From contig CAYTTA010000022.1 in NCBI GenBank assembly GCA_964440655.1, positions 1-31,925 of the forward strand: 31,925 nt of DNA. Reading direction: 5' to 3'. Positions 1 through 7,678 of the stretch are shown here, piece after piece. The translations under genes were made by a program, and so were the position numbers. Positions within the stretch are counted from its first letter, which is position 1; each line of letters opens with the position of its first letter. This DNA comes from CAYTTA01 sp964440655 (GTDB lineage: Bacteria > Bacteroidota > Rhodothermia > Balneolales > Balneolaceae). Under the pieces are notes generated by a model. That model made no database searches, had not been told where the DNA came from, and saw nothing but the letters and a program-made list of their open reading frames with translations.

Positions 1-92
1 CCGGCCAGTGCATTTCCGGCAAGACCGCCTGCAAGGACTCCGCCCAGAGGCAGACCCGACATCATTTTCAATGCTTTTCTTCTGCTGATCAT
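1..92 (-). CDS. Tat-exported protein, N-terminus only (runs off the window)
   Basis: Only the first 30 codons are present, read leftward from an ATG at 92-90. They encode a clear twin-arginine signal: Ser-Arg-Arg-Lys-Ala-Leu-Lys near the N-terminus, then a glycine- and leucine-rich hydrophobic stretch and an Ala-Leu-Ala-type cleavage region. The product should therefore be folded in the cytoplasm, often with a cofactor, and exported by the Tat system. It lies 244 bp downstream of the SusD stop on the same strand, so it may be the last gene of the SusCD operon, although that spacing leaves room for its own promoter. The enzyme family cannot be told from this fragment. PLP-dependent SelA-like enzymes and oxidoreductases of this phylum often have such leaders, but this is only a possibility. 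Confidence 0.7.
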   Translation of the reverse strand, partial: MISRRKALKMMSGLPLGGVLAGGLAGNALA

Positions 93-336
93 ATTCTTTT
101 CGCTCCAGTTTTCCTGTGATCTTGAGTGCCGCAATATGAACCGGGATGCTTTCAAATTCAACCGTTTTCTTGCGGATTCTTGCGGGCCGGCTCCTTCCGG
201 CAGATACGCCCCCCGCCCCTTCTGACAGATGCGCCCTCCGCTTCTTCCGCAGTTGTGACGATCGCATCTTCCGATTGACTCGCGCCCCCCTTGCGGCAGA
301 TCTCACCGGACGATCCCTGACCTGCCGGGTCGCCCC

Positions 337-1383
337 CTACTGGAGATTCGGATTATTGTTAATTTCCGCCTGGGGAATCGGGAAGTAGCGGTGCCGCTGC
401 GCGTCATACCCCAGAGGGGTGAGCACCTCTTCGGCCAGGCTCCATCGCCGCAGATCGTTCAGACGATGGTGCTCGGTAGCCAGTTCCACCCGTCGTTCAT
501 GCACGATCGCCATGAAGATCTCCTCCTTGCTGCCGGCCGGGTATTCAGCGGTCGGAAGCGGAGGCATGCCGACCCGCGCCCGTACCTGATTGATCGCATC
601 GATCGCCACATCCGGCTTGTCGTTCTCATTGGCCGCCTCGGCGTACATCAGCAGCACATCTGCCAGCCGGATCAGCGGCAGGTTTCGCGCACCATTGCTG
701 TTGTTGAAGCGGATCACCGGGTAGAGACCCTTTTTCATCGCATAGCCGGTCGGCGTCCAGGCAGCGCTGAACTGGGGAGAAACATCATCGTAGGGATCTC
801 CCTCGCGGAACACGGTGTGAAAGAGGCGGGGGTCGCGGCCGTTGATCGACCCGGGGCCGGTGAACTCCTCGAATTCATCCACAAGCTCTTGCGTGGGAAG
901 CAGATTGGCAAAACCGCCCTGCCCCTGAGGATAGTTGTTCACCAGTCGGGTTGTTCCCTGATCGGCCAGATCGGCAAACTGAACTTCGAAAATCGACTCG
1001 GGATTGTTGTCGACCACCAGCAGGTCCGCATAGTTGTCCAGAAGCTGATACTCCCCGGAGAGAATCACATTTTCAAGATGCTCTTCCGCCAGAGGATAGT
1101 TTCCGGCATAGAGATAAACCTTGCCAAGCAGCGCTTCGGCCGCCCCGCTGGTCGCCCTCCCCAGGNNNNNNNNNNNNNNNNNNNNNNNNNNNNNNNNNNN
1201 NNNNNNNNNNNNNNNNNNNNNNNNNNNNNNNNNNNNNNNNNNNNNNNNNNNNNNNNNNNNNNNNNAAGATGCGATCGCGCCTGTCATCACACGGCCGGCC
1301 CATCCTCCATTCGGCAGGCTCAACAGCCGGCAGATCTGCCGGTTCACAGAGTTCATGGGATTTTTGAATTTCATGGGGTTCAT
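337..1383 (-). CDS. SusD/RagB-family outer-membrane nutrient-binding lipoprotein (interrupted by assembly gap)
   Basis: SusD proteins are surface lipoproteins that cap a SusC channel and bind the ligand. About 39 N-terminal residues lie before the gap and about 275 C-terminal residues after it. The C-terminal part is typical: a TPR-like Arg-Ala-Thr-x-Gly-Ala-Ala-x-Ala-Leu-Leu helix just after the gap, the helix Arg-Leu-Ala-Asp-Val-Leu-Leu-Met-Tyr-Ala-Glu-Ala, and the family ending Phe-Pro-Ile-Pro-Gln-x-Glu-Ile-x-x-Asn-Pro-Asn-Leu. Family members are about 480-560 aa, so roughly 170 residues seem to be missing and the 100 N are only a placeholder. The lipobox is not visible, probably lost in the gap. 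The start follows a GGAG site 7 nt upstream of the ATG and lies 12 bp after the SusC stop, so the pair is an operon. The ligand cannot be inferred from the sequence. Confidence 0.9.
   Translation of the reverse strand: MNPMKFKNPMNSVNRQICRLLSLPNGGWAGRVMTGAIASXXXXXXXXXXXXXXXXXXXXXXXXXXXXXXXXXXLGRATSGAAEALLGKVYLYAGNYPLAEEHLENVILSGEYQLLDNYADLLVVDNNPESIFEVQFADLADQGTTRLVNNYPQGQGGFANLLPTQELVDEFEEFTGPGSINGRDPRLFHTVFREGDPYDDVSPQFSAAWTPTGYAMKKGLYPVIRFNNSNGARNLPLIRLADVLLMYAEAANENDKPDVAIDAINQVRARVGMPPLPTAEYPAGSKEEIFMAIVHERRVELATEHHRLNDLRRWSLAEEVLTPLGYDAQRHRYFPIPQAEINNNPNLQ
1166..1265. other. Assembly gap (100 N) inside the SusD gene
   Basis: This is a run of exactly 100 N. The flanks share no terminal overlap, and about 170 codons expected of a SusD protein are absent, so real sequence is probably missing and the length is arbitrary. 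Confidence 0.95.
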
Positions 1384-1395
1384 GGCACCACTCCG

Positions 1396-4300
1396 TCAGT
1401 TGAAGTCGATCTGAAGACCGGCCTCGAGTGTTCTCGGGATGGGGTACATTCCGAAATCGATTCCCCTGGTCAGGGAGCTCCGGCTCGATTCGTTCACCAG
1501 GCCGATCTCCGGGTTATACCCGCGATAGTTGGTTATGGTGAAGAGGTTCCTGGCCGAGACAAAGACCCGGAGCCGGGAGACGCCGAACCGGGAGGAGAGA
1601 TCCGGAGGAAGCGTGTACCCAAGCTGCAGGTTCTGCAGACGCAGATAGGAGGCATCCTCCACAAAACGGGAGGAGGGACGGGTGTTCTGGGCAGGATTTC
1701 CGGTCACGGCCCGGGGGATGTCGGTTTCGCGGTTATCAGGGGTCCATCTCCGCAGCATGTCGGTGGTCGCATTGTTGTCCCCTTCCCCCTCATTCAGGTC
1801 CGCCCAGACCAGGTGGTAGAGATCGTGTCCCTGCTTGCCCTGCAGGAAGATCACCATGTCGAAGTTGCGGAAAAGAAGGTTGATGTTCACTCCGTAGGTG
1901 AAATCAGGAAACGGGCTTCCGATGATCGTCTGGTCGTCGGCATTGATCACGCCGTCGTTGTTCAGATCGCGGAACTTCACATCCCCGGGTTCGGCTCCGG
2001 GCTGGACGGCATGGCCGTTCACATCATCCTGGTCACGGAAGATCCCCTCCATCACATATCCGTAGAAGGAGCCGATCTCGCTCCCCTCCTGGGTGATGGT
2101 GAGCGCCGACTGCTTCCCGCTGTTGAGCTGGGCAATGATGGGAAGCCCCTGGTTCAGGGAGGTCACCTTGTTCCGGTTGGTCGCAAAGTTTCCGGAGAGG
2201 ACATAGTTGAGCCCTCCCAGCCGGTTCTGGTAGCTGGCCGTCAGCTCCAGCCCACGGTTCTGCATCGATCCCGCATTGACGAAGGGCCCGTTGTTCCGGC
2301 GGATGCCGGAGGTTGTCGGGATCGGCAGCTGCAGGAGGATGTCGTCCGTATCTTTCACGTAGTAGTCAAACACGAAGGAGAGCCGGTTGTCGAACAGACC
2401 GAGATCGAATCCAACGTTGGTCTGGGTGGTCACTTCCCACCTCAGGTCATTGTTCCCGACCTGCAGGTAGGTGGAACCGGGCGAGAGTGTCTCCTGGCCG
2501 AAGGTGTAGTCGGCCCCCTGCTCCACGGTCGCATACTGTGCGAAGTTGGCGATATCCTGGCTCCCTACCTGGCCGTAGCTCGCCCGAATGGTCAGGTTGG
2601 AGAGCGACGGCAGGCTCAGATTGTTCATAAACGATTCGTTGGTAACGATCCAGCTGGCCGAAACAGAGGGGAAGACTCCGTACCGGTTGTTCCGTCCGAA
2701 CCGGGATGAACCGTCCCGCCGGACCGTCACCATCAGGTTGTAGCGGTTGTCGTAGGTGTAGTTGAGCCGTCCCATCTGGGAGCGGAGGGCCCATCCGGTC
2801 TCGTTTCCGGTGATGTCGCGGTTCTCAAAGGAGGCCTCGATCGTCCGGAGATCGTTGTTGGGGAAGTTCCGAACTTCGACACCGATCCCTTTGGTCCAGG
2901 AGCTCTGCTGCGTGAAACCGGCCAGAAGGGTCACCTCGTGCCGCTCGCTGATCGTTCTCTGCCAGGTCGTCACGCTCTCCAGCAGCCAGGCGGTTTCGTT
3001 TGTATTACCCGCATTCATCATCGCAACGGTCCGGACCCGGTCTCCCATGTCGAAGGTCGGCAGGAAGGTGGAGTTCTCCGCGAAGGTCATCTCTCCCCCG
3101 ATGTTGAGCCGGGTGGCAAGCCCTTCAATGATCTCCAGCTCGGCATAGGCATTCCCCAGAGCGCGGTTCCGGATGGTCTCGTTCTCATCCAGACTCAGGT
3201 GTCCGATCGTGTTCTGACGCCCGACCGGACCATACTCCAGCCTCGGCCCGTCAAAGCCTCCCAGAGCATCGGGATTGTAGACAGGTACGGTAGGGGCCTG
3301 CTGCAGGAGCTGACGGATAAAGAAGGAGGCGGGGTTGAAGAGTCCGGTCCAGCGGGCACGGCTCAGTTCGACCGTCTCACCGATTCTTAGCCGCTCGCCC
3401 ACCCGGAAGTCGGAATTGACCCTAACAGAAGTGCGGTTGAAACGGCTGTTTGGCAGGGTCCCTTCCTGGTCCAGATGACCACCCGAAATGGAGTAGTTGG
3501 CATTCTGGCTCCCCCCCGAAAGTCCGATCCAGTAGTTCTGCTGCAGGGATGTGCTGTAGGCTTCATCCTGCCAGTTTGTATTTCGCTGCAGATTCTGCGA
3601 CAGAAGGGGTTCCTCGAAGGCAACGGGGATGGGTCGTCCCGCATTGGAGTATGCTTCCCGGGAGTAGGGTATCCACTGCTCGGTGCTCATCATCGGATAA
3701 CGGTCGCTTACTGTCGAAACCCCTCCCGATGTCTTGATGGACAATTGGGTCGGCCGGTCAAAACCTCTGTTCGTGGTGATCAGGACCACCCCGTTGGCCG
3801 CACGCGCTCCGTAGATCGCCGATGCCGAGGCATCCTTCAGAATCTCGATCGACTGGATATTGTCGGGGTTGAGGGTTGCGAGGGGGTTGAAATTCCGGCT
3901 CGACTCCTCGCTCAGTACCGGCACGCCGTCAATCACATAGAGGGGCTGCCCGCTGCCGAAGGTTGCCACACCCCGGATATTCATGTCGATCGCACCACCC
4001 GGCTGTCCGCTGGTCGGGGTGATAACAACGCCGGCCACACGCCCCTGCAGCACCTCCTGAACTCCCCCGGAGGTCACCGCGGTGATCTCCTCCGCACGCA
4101 CGGAAGCGATGGCACCCGTCAGGTTGGAGCGTCTCTGCTGCCCGTAACCGATCACCACCAGCTCATCCAGCGCGAGAGCGGAAGGCTGGAGGGCAATGTC
4201 GACCGTCACCGTCTCCTGGCCCGGCTGTACGGTGATGCTCCTTGTCGTCTCCTGGTACCCGATATAGCTGGCAACCAGTGTGTAGCTGCCCGGTTCCACA

Positions 4301-4938
4301 TTCGGGATCTGATAACGGCCGTCGGCATCGGTGGAAGAGCCCCGGGTTGTCCCCTGGATCGAGACGTTGGCTCCCGGGAGCGGTTCACCGTTCCGGCTGT
4401 CGGTGACCAGCCCGGTTATCAGACTCTGTAACAGAACTTCTCTGGCGGGCGTCTCCTCCGCGTAACTCATCTCACGCATGCGGAGCATGATGTTGCGACC
4501 CGACGCATACGCTTCCACCGGTGTGTCGGCCAGCAGCTCCTGCAACACACGGTTCAGTGGCATCTTGTCAAAGCTCCGGGTGACACGGCGAGCCGGAAGG
4601 AGTTCCGAATTGAAATAGAGGCCGCTTTCTGCCAGACGGGCCACCTCTTTCAGGGCCTCATCCAGGGGAACATCCCTCAGATCAACCGTGATCACGGGGT
4701 TCGGTGAGGCGGATACCTTTCGGCCATGGATATTACCGAGTTCACTCAAGCGATTATCCGCCATGCGACTCTCCCGCTCCGAAGTCTGGGAGTAGAGCTC
4801 CCCCTGCGGGGCCAGAAGGAGAGTCACAATCGCAACCGCCAGCGCAACAGATGGTAGTTGATTCCTCATGGTGGCCATCTTTATTTGTTTGAAGTTATTT
4901 GTTTGAAGTTGATCGTTCGGTTCAATTTGATTCTTCAT
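1396..4938 (-). CDS. SusC/RagA-type TonB-dependent outer-membrane transporter with STN signalling domain
   Basis: This TonB-powered outer-membrane channel would import the ligand captured by SusD. From the chosen start (1180 aa) it has a signal segment (about residues 28-46), an STN secretin/TonB N-terminal domain (about 82-155), a carboxypeptidase-regulatory-like beta domain (about 173-255, with Gly-Glu-Pro-Leu-Pro-Gly-Ala-Asn-Val), the SusC-type link Leu-Asp-Glu-Leu-Val-Val-Ile-Gly-Tyr-Gly, a plug domain (Asn-Ile-Arg-Gly, Pro-Leu-Tyr-Val-Ile-Asp-Gly-Val-Pro) and a long beta-barrel ending Leu-Glu-Ala-Gly-Leu-Gln-Ile-Asp-Phe-Asn. STN domains pass the ligand signal to a FecR protein, which is the gene just upstream. 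The ATG at 4938 follows a GGAGC site and overlaps the end of fecR by 17 bp, suggesting translational coupling. A later ATG at 4878, just before the hydrophobic segment, is the alternative. Further upstream starts would run deep into fecR. Confidence 0.95.
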   Translation of the reverse strand: MKNQIEPNDQLQTNNFKQIKMATMRNQLPSVALAVAIVTLLLAPQGELYSQTSERESRMADNRLSELGNIHGRKVSASPNPVITVDLRDVPLDEALKEVARLAESGLYFNSELLPARRVTRSFDKMPLNRVLQELLADTPVEAYASGRNIMLRMREMSYAEETPAREVLLQSLITGLVTDSRNGEPLPGANVSIQGTTRGSSTDADGRYQIPNVEPGSYTLVASYIGYQETTRSITVQPGQETVTVDIALQPSALALDELVVIGYGQQRRSNLTGAIASVRAEEITAVTSGGVQEVLQGRVAGVVITPTSGQPGGAIDMNIRGVATFGSGQPLYVIDGVPVLSEESSRNFNPLATLNPDNIQSIEILKDASASAIYGARAANGVVLITTNRGFDRPTQLSIKTSGGVSTVSDRYPMMSTEQWIPYSREAYSNAGRPIPVAFEEPLLSQNLQRNTNWQDEAYSTSLQQNYWIGLSGGSQNANYSISGGHLDQEGTLPNSRFNRTSVRVNSDFRVGERLRIGETVELSRARWTGLFNPASFFIRQLLQQAPTVPVYNPDALGGFDGPRLEYGPVGRQNTIGHLSLDENETIRNRALGNAYAELEIIEGLATRLNIGGEMTFAENSTFLPTFDMGDRVRTVAMMNAGNTNETAWLLESVTTWQRTISERHEVTLLAGFTQQSSWTKGIGVEVRNFPNNDLRTIEASFENRDITGNETGWALRSQMGRLNYTYDNRYNLMVTVRRDGSSRFGRNNRYGVFPSVSASWIVTNESFMNNLSLPSLSNLTIRASYGQVGSQDIANFAQYATVEQGADYTFGQETLSPGSTYLQVGNNDLRWEVTTQTNVGFDLGLFDNRLSFVFDYYVKDTDDILLQLPIPTTSGIRRNNGPFVNAGSMQNRGLELTASYQNRLGGLNYVLSGNFATNRNKVTSLNQGLPIIAQLNSGKQSALTITQEGSEIGSFYGYVMEGIFRDQDDVNGHAVQPGAEPGDVKFRDLNNDGVINADDQTIIGSPFPDFTYGVNINLLFRNFDMVIFLQGKQGHDLYHLVWADLNEGEGDNNATTDMLRRWTPDNRETDIPRAVTGNPAQNTRPSSRFVEDASYLRLQNLQLGYTLPPDLSSRFGVSRLRVFVSARNLFTITNYRGYNPEIGLVNESSRSSLTRGIDFGMYPIPRTLEAGLQIDFN

Positions 4939-6088
4939 CCCTGCTCCAGACGAGGCGGTTACCGATTCTCTCATACCGGAGACCCAAGGCCAGGGCAATG
5001 GTCCGGATCACCTTCTGTTCGACCATCCGTTCGGTGTAGATCGTGAGCGGAAGATCACCGATCCCGGGATCTGCCAGCTCGCTCTCCACTCCGTAAAGGT
5101 TCTTCAACTGGTGAAGGACCCGGGAAAACGGCATGCGGTCGAAAGAGAGAGAGCCACTCATCCAGCCCAGGTAGTTGTCGATGGAATTCTCTTCCGGATC
5201 CAAAAAGCTCCCGCCTGATGCAATCAATCCCAGCTGTCCCATGGAAAGCTCCACTTCCTCTCTCTGTTCGCGATGTCTGATCGAAACCAGACCATCCCGG
5301 ACTGCGACCTGTACCTGATCGGACCGGATCTCTCTCACGTTGAATGAGGTACCAAGAACCCGGATTTCCGCCTCTTCGGTTTGCACCACAAACGGCCTGC
5401 CCCGATTGCGGTTCACCTCAAAAAACACCTCTCCTCCCATTCGTATCTCTCTCTTTTCTCCAATCAGATCTTTTCGAAATTCGATCCAGGAACTCTGGTT
5501 CAGCCGGGCAATCGAACCGTCCGGAAGTGTAAGTATCCGCTGCTCCAGACGGGAGGTTTCAAAACGGGTAACGGGATCCTCCCAGAGCTGCCGGGCAATG
5601 TAGAGGGAGCCTGTGAGAGCCATCAGAACAAGTGCCGCTGCAAGCCACCAGGATGCGGACCGTTTCCGCCCAAATGACGAGTCTCCTCCCCTGAACAGGC
5701 GGATCTCGCCGCCTTCGCCGGGTTGCCGCCCGTTGCCGGCCCCCGGGCTCCCTCTCTTCTCGAGCTCCTTCTCTCCGTCATCCCTCCAATTCCGGGCCTC
5801 ATCACTCTCATCACTCAAGTTCAGAGCCTCATCCCTCTGTCTGCCGGGGTCTTCGGATACCAGTCCGGATCGGAGTCGCTGCAGACCCCTCTCCAGGGAG
5901 AAGAAAAATGGAGTGTCGATGGCTCCACGAGGATTCTCTTCCCATGCAGCTTTCAGATCATCGAAAAGTGCCCGGTGTGCGGGGTCTTTCTCCAGCCAGT
6001 TGTGCAGTTCCTTTTCCTCATCGGCAGAAGCTTCACCCGACAATGTCCGGGTAATCACGATCCAGGTCCTATGATCTATGGGGCTCAT
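4922..6088 (-). CDS. FecR-family anti-sigma factor
   Basis: This inner-membrane anti-sigma regulator (388 aa) would hold an ECF sigma factor until the STN domain of the adjacent SusC reports ligand. The N-terminal cytosolic region (residues 1-60) resembles the DUF4880 sigma-binding part. It is followed by a charged, low-complexity linker (about 65-140), one transmembrane helix (about 146-164), the periplasmic FecR domain (about 182-272, with Thr-Leu-Pro-Asp-Gly-Ser and Val-Leu-Gly-Thr-Ser-Phe-Asn-Val) and a C-terminal DUF4974-like domain that resembles STN (about 313-383). It lies 85 bp after the second sigma gene, with an AAGGGA ribosome site before its ATG, and overlaps the start of the SusC gene. 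The linker is longer and more charged than usual. Confidence 0.93.
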   Translation of the reverse strand: MSPIDHRTWIVITRTLSGEASADEEKELHNWLEKDPAHRALFDDLKAAWEENPRGAIDTPFFFSLERGLQRLRSGLVSEDPGRQRDEALNLSDESDEARNWRDDGEKELEKRGSPGAGNGRQPGEGGEIRLFRGGDSSFGRKRSASWWLAAALVLMALTGSLYIARQLWEDPVTRFETSRLEQRILTLPDGSIARLNQSSWIEFRKDLIGEKREIRMGGEVFFEVNRNRGRPFVVQTEEAEIRVLGTSFNVREIRSDQVQVAVRDGLVSIRHREQREEVELSMGQLGLIASGGSFLDPEENSIDNYLGWMSGSLSFDRMPFSRVLHQLKNLYGVESELADPGIGDLPLTIYTERMVEQKVIRTIALALGLRYERIGNRLVWSRDEESN

Positions 6089-6173
6089 TTCCCTTCATCC
6101 GTTACTCACTATATATCAGACACAGAAAAAGGGTGGGACCTGCTATTCGAAGGGCAAAAAAAATTCTTGGGGT

Positions 6174-6713
6174 TCAATCGTTGAGGATGCGGGATCCAAG
6201 CTGCTTCACCGCCTCGACCATCTGATTTTGTACCGTATGGACAGAGATGGAAAGCATCTCGGCAATCTCCTTGTAGGTGAACCCTTCGATCCGGTTCAAT
6301 CTGAAGATCAGCTTCCTCCGCGGGGGAAGAGTGTTGATGAGCGCATCAATCCGGGTTTCAAATTCCTTGTAGAGGAGCTCCTGATCCGGATAGCGGCTCA
6401 AGGGAAGGAGTTCCTCACCGAGATCGTCCAGAGAGTCCCGCTCCCTCCCCTCCTTCCTGAGAAGGTTGAGTGCCTGATTGCGGGTCGCGGCATAGAGGTA
6501 GGATTTCAACCGGGTGATTTCTGTCTGATGCCGGGAGCGCCAGATCTTTATAAACACATCGGAAACCACCTCTTCCGTCAGATCGAAGCTGCGTACAAAG
6601 TGAAAGGCAAATTCACAGAGAGGGTAGTAGTAGCGCCGGAAAAGCTCCTCCAGGGCCTTCTGATCATTCTGCCGGAGCAGAGTGAGCAACTCTTCATCGG
6701 ACCGGTCTTTCAT
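6174..6713 (-). CDS. ECF-family RNA polymerase sigma factor (second of tandem pair)
   Basis: This 179-aa protein is an extracytoplasmic-function sigma-70 factor of the FecI/Bacteroidetes type. Region 2 spans about residues 21-65 (Leu-Phe-Arg-Arg-Tyr-Tyr-Tyr-Pro-Leu-Cys, then Thr-Glu-Glu-Val-Val-Ser-Asp-Val-Phe) and region 4 about 130-175 (Pro-Pro-Arg-Arg-Lys, Tyr-Lys-Glu-Ile-Ala-Glu-Met-Leu, then a recognition helix). Its ATG overlaps the stop of the preceding sigma gene in an ATGA, so translation is probably coupled. It is immediately upstream of fecR and so is the more likely partner of that anti-sigma factor, which would direct polymerase to the SusCD promoter. Two sigma genes for one FecR is unusual; see the findings. 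Confidence 0.93.
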   Translation of the reverse strand: MKDRSDEELLTLLRQNDQKALEELFRRYYYPLCEFAFHFVRSFDLTEEVVSDVFIKIWRSRHQTEITRLKSYLYAATRNQALNLLRKEGRERDSLDDLGEELLPLSRYPDQELLYKEFETRIDALINTLPPRRKLIFRLNRIEGFTYKEIAEMLSISVHTVQNQMVEAVKQLGSRILND

Positions 6714-7378
6714 TCTCTCCTCCTTTTCCAGTCCACCAACACATCCGCATCTGGTGATCCGACCTGTTGATCCGCCTTTTCCTCCCGACCGGCATGCAGT
6801 CCGTTCCGAAGTTCCTCCAGAGCGCGGCCCATATGGTTTTCCACGGTCTTTCTGCTTATCTGCATGACTCGGGCGATCTCCTCATAACTCAGCCCGTGCC
6901 TCCGGTGCAATTCGAAAACCATTTTTCTCTGGGGTGGCATTTTTCCGACCATCTCCCAGATTCGCCGGACCAGATTCTCCCTCTCGGACCCCTCATCGAA
7001 CAGAAGCTCTCCCCGCTCTGTTCCCTGCCTACCGGCCCCATGCACCCCCGCTTCGGAGTTCATCTCCTCCTTCCATCGCTCCGCGAGACGCAGTCTTGAT
7101 CTCTGCTGCTCGATCATATTGAGCGCCTGGTTTCTCACAGCCTTGTAGAGCCAGGCCCTGATCGAATGATCGATCTGAATATCTCCCCTGTTTTTCCAGA
7201 TCCGGTAAAAAACTTCCTGGACGGCATCCCGGGCCGATTCGTGCGAGCCGGTCAGATTCAGGGCAAAGGTACAGAGCGGCAGGTAGTATTCGAAGAAGAG
7301 CTCTTCAAATACCGCTGCATTTCCGGAACGCAACTCCCTCCGGTAGTATGAATCCGGCCTTTTATCATGCATCGACAT
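6710..7378 (-). CDS. ECF-family RNA polymerase sigma factor (first of tandem pair)
   Basis: This is a 222-aa ECF sigma-70 factor. Region 2 is at about residues 24-64 (Phe-Glu-Glu-Leu-Phe-Phe-Glu-Tyr-Tyr, Ala-Val-Gln-Glu-Val-Phe) and region 4 at about 148-191 (Pro-Gln-Arg-Lys-Met-Val-Phe, Tyr-Glu-Glu-Ile-Ala). The linker between the regions contains about 25 glycine- and glutamate-rich residues. A charged tail of about 28 residues after region 4 is absent from the neighbouring sigma factor. The last codons overlap the next gene by 4 bp. The start could be either of two methionines two codons apart. It is the first gene of the operon, downstream of an AT-rich promoter-like stretch and a GTAC repeat cluster. 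Confidence 0.92.
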   Translation of the reverse strand: MSMHDKRPDSYYRRELRSGNAAVFEELFFEYYLPLCTFALNLTGSHESARDAVQEVFYRIWKNRGDIQIDHSIRAWLYKAVRNQALNMIEQQRSRLRLAERWKEEMNSEAGVHGAGRQGTERGELLFDEGSERENLVRRIWEMVGKMPPQRKMVFELHRRHGLSYEEIARVMQISRKTVENHMGRALEELRNGLHAGREEKADQQVGSPDADVLVDWKRRRE

Positions 7379-7429
7379 GGGACATGCAATTGTATGGAGT
7401 CGCAGTTAACTGAAAATTTCCAATTTTTC

Positions 7430-7462
7430 CAAAATGACCTTATTTCAATGCTTTTTTCCCAA
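7430..7462 (-). promoter_or_regulatory. Possible Bacteroidota-type promoter of the sigma/FecR/SusCD operon
   Basis: On the minus strand, TCATTTTG (7437-7430) matches five of the six fixed bases of the phylum's -7 motif TAnnTTTG. A TTG at 7462-7460 lies about 22 nt further upstream, within the range used by the -33 element. This would give a leader of about 45 nt. The match is weak and lies in an AT-rich stretch. Confidence 0.25.
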
Positions 7463-7507
7463 GAACATGATTTCCAGGCGCATGGCCGGAATTGATGGTG
7501 ACGCAGC

Positions 7508-7552
7508 GGGCAAGAGTACAGGAACGTACGGGCTAAGAGTACGGAGAGGTAC
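7508..7552. repeat. Imperfect tandem repeat with four GTAC cores (candidate operator)
   Basis: Two adjacent copies of 22 and 23 bp (7508-7529 and 7530-7552) share GGGC, an AAGAGTAC block and a terminal GTAC. GTAC occurs at 7516, 7526, 7539 and 7549, so the spacings are 10, 13 and 10 bp. The first three of these sites lie roughly one helical turn apart. The cluster sits about 130-175 bp upstream of the first sigma gene and is non-coding on both strands. Confidence 0.45.
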
Positions 7553-7593
7553 GGGTGCAGAGGACGATATGCAAAGAGAGGGATGACCTCTCG

Positions 7594-7625
7594 AAAAAAA
7601 TCCCCGCTCAAAGGCGGGGATTTTT
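7594..7625. terminator. Bidirectional rho-independent terminator
   Basis: A perfect 7-bp stem (TCCCCGC at 7601-7607 with GCGGGGA at 7614-7620) and a 6-nt loop are flanked by seven A on the left and five T on the right, so it can stop transcription in both directions. It lies 54 bp past the sugar dehydrogenase stop and ends the amidohydrolase operon before the sigma-factor operon begins. Confidence 0.85.
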
Positions 7626-7678
7626 ATGCGGTAGTGAATTCAATGATCTGAAAACAAAAAGAGAAGAGAGAGAACGCC

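Noticed and set aside
391..2709. Long plus-strand open frame antisense to SusD and SusC
   Set aside because: It is a shadow of codon bias in the GC-rich minus-strand genes; the translation has no family features and the opposite strand has clear SusC and SusD domains.
4939..4998. Upstream extension of the SusC gene by 20 codons
   Set aside because: It would overlap fecR by 77 bp and adds nothing like a signal peptide; the ATG at 4938 has a ribosome site and a normal junction.
7258..7611. 117-codon minus-strand frame crossing the terminator region
   Set aside because: It runs through the terminator stem and into the first sigma gene in another frame, with no family features.
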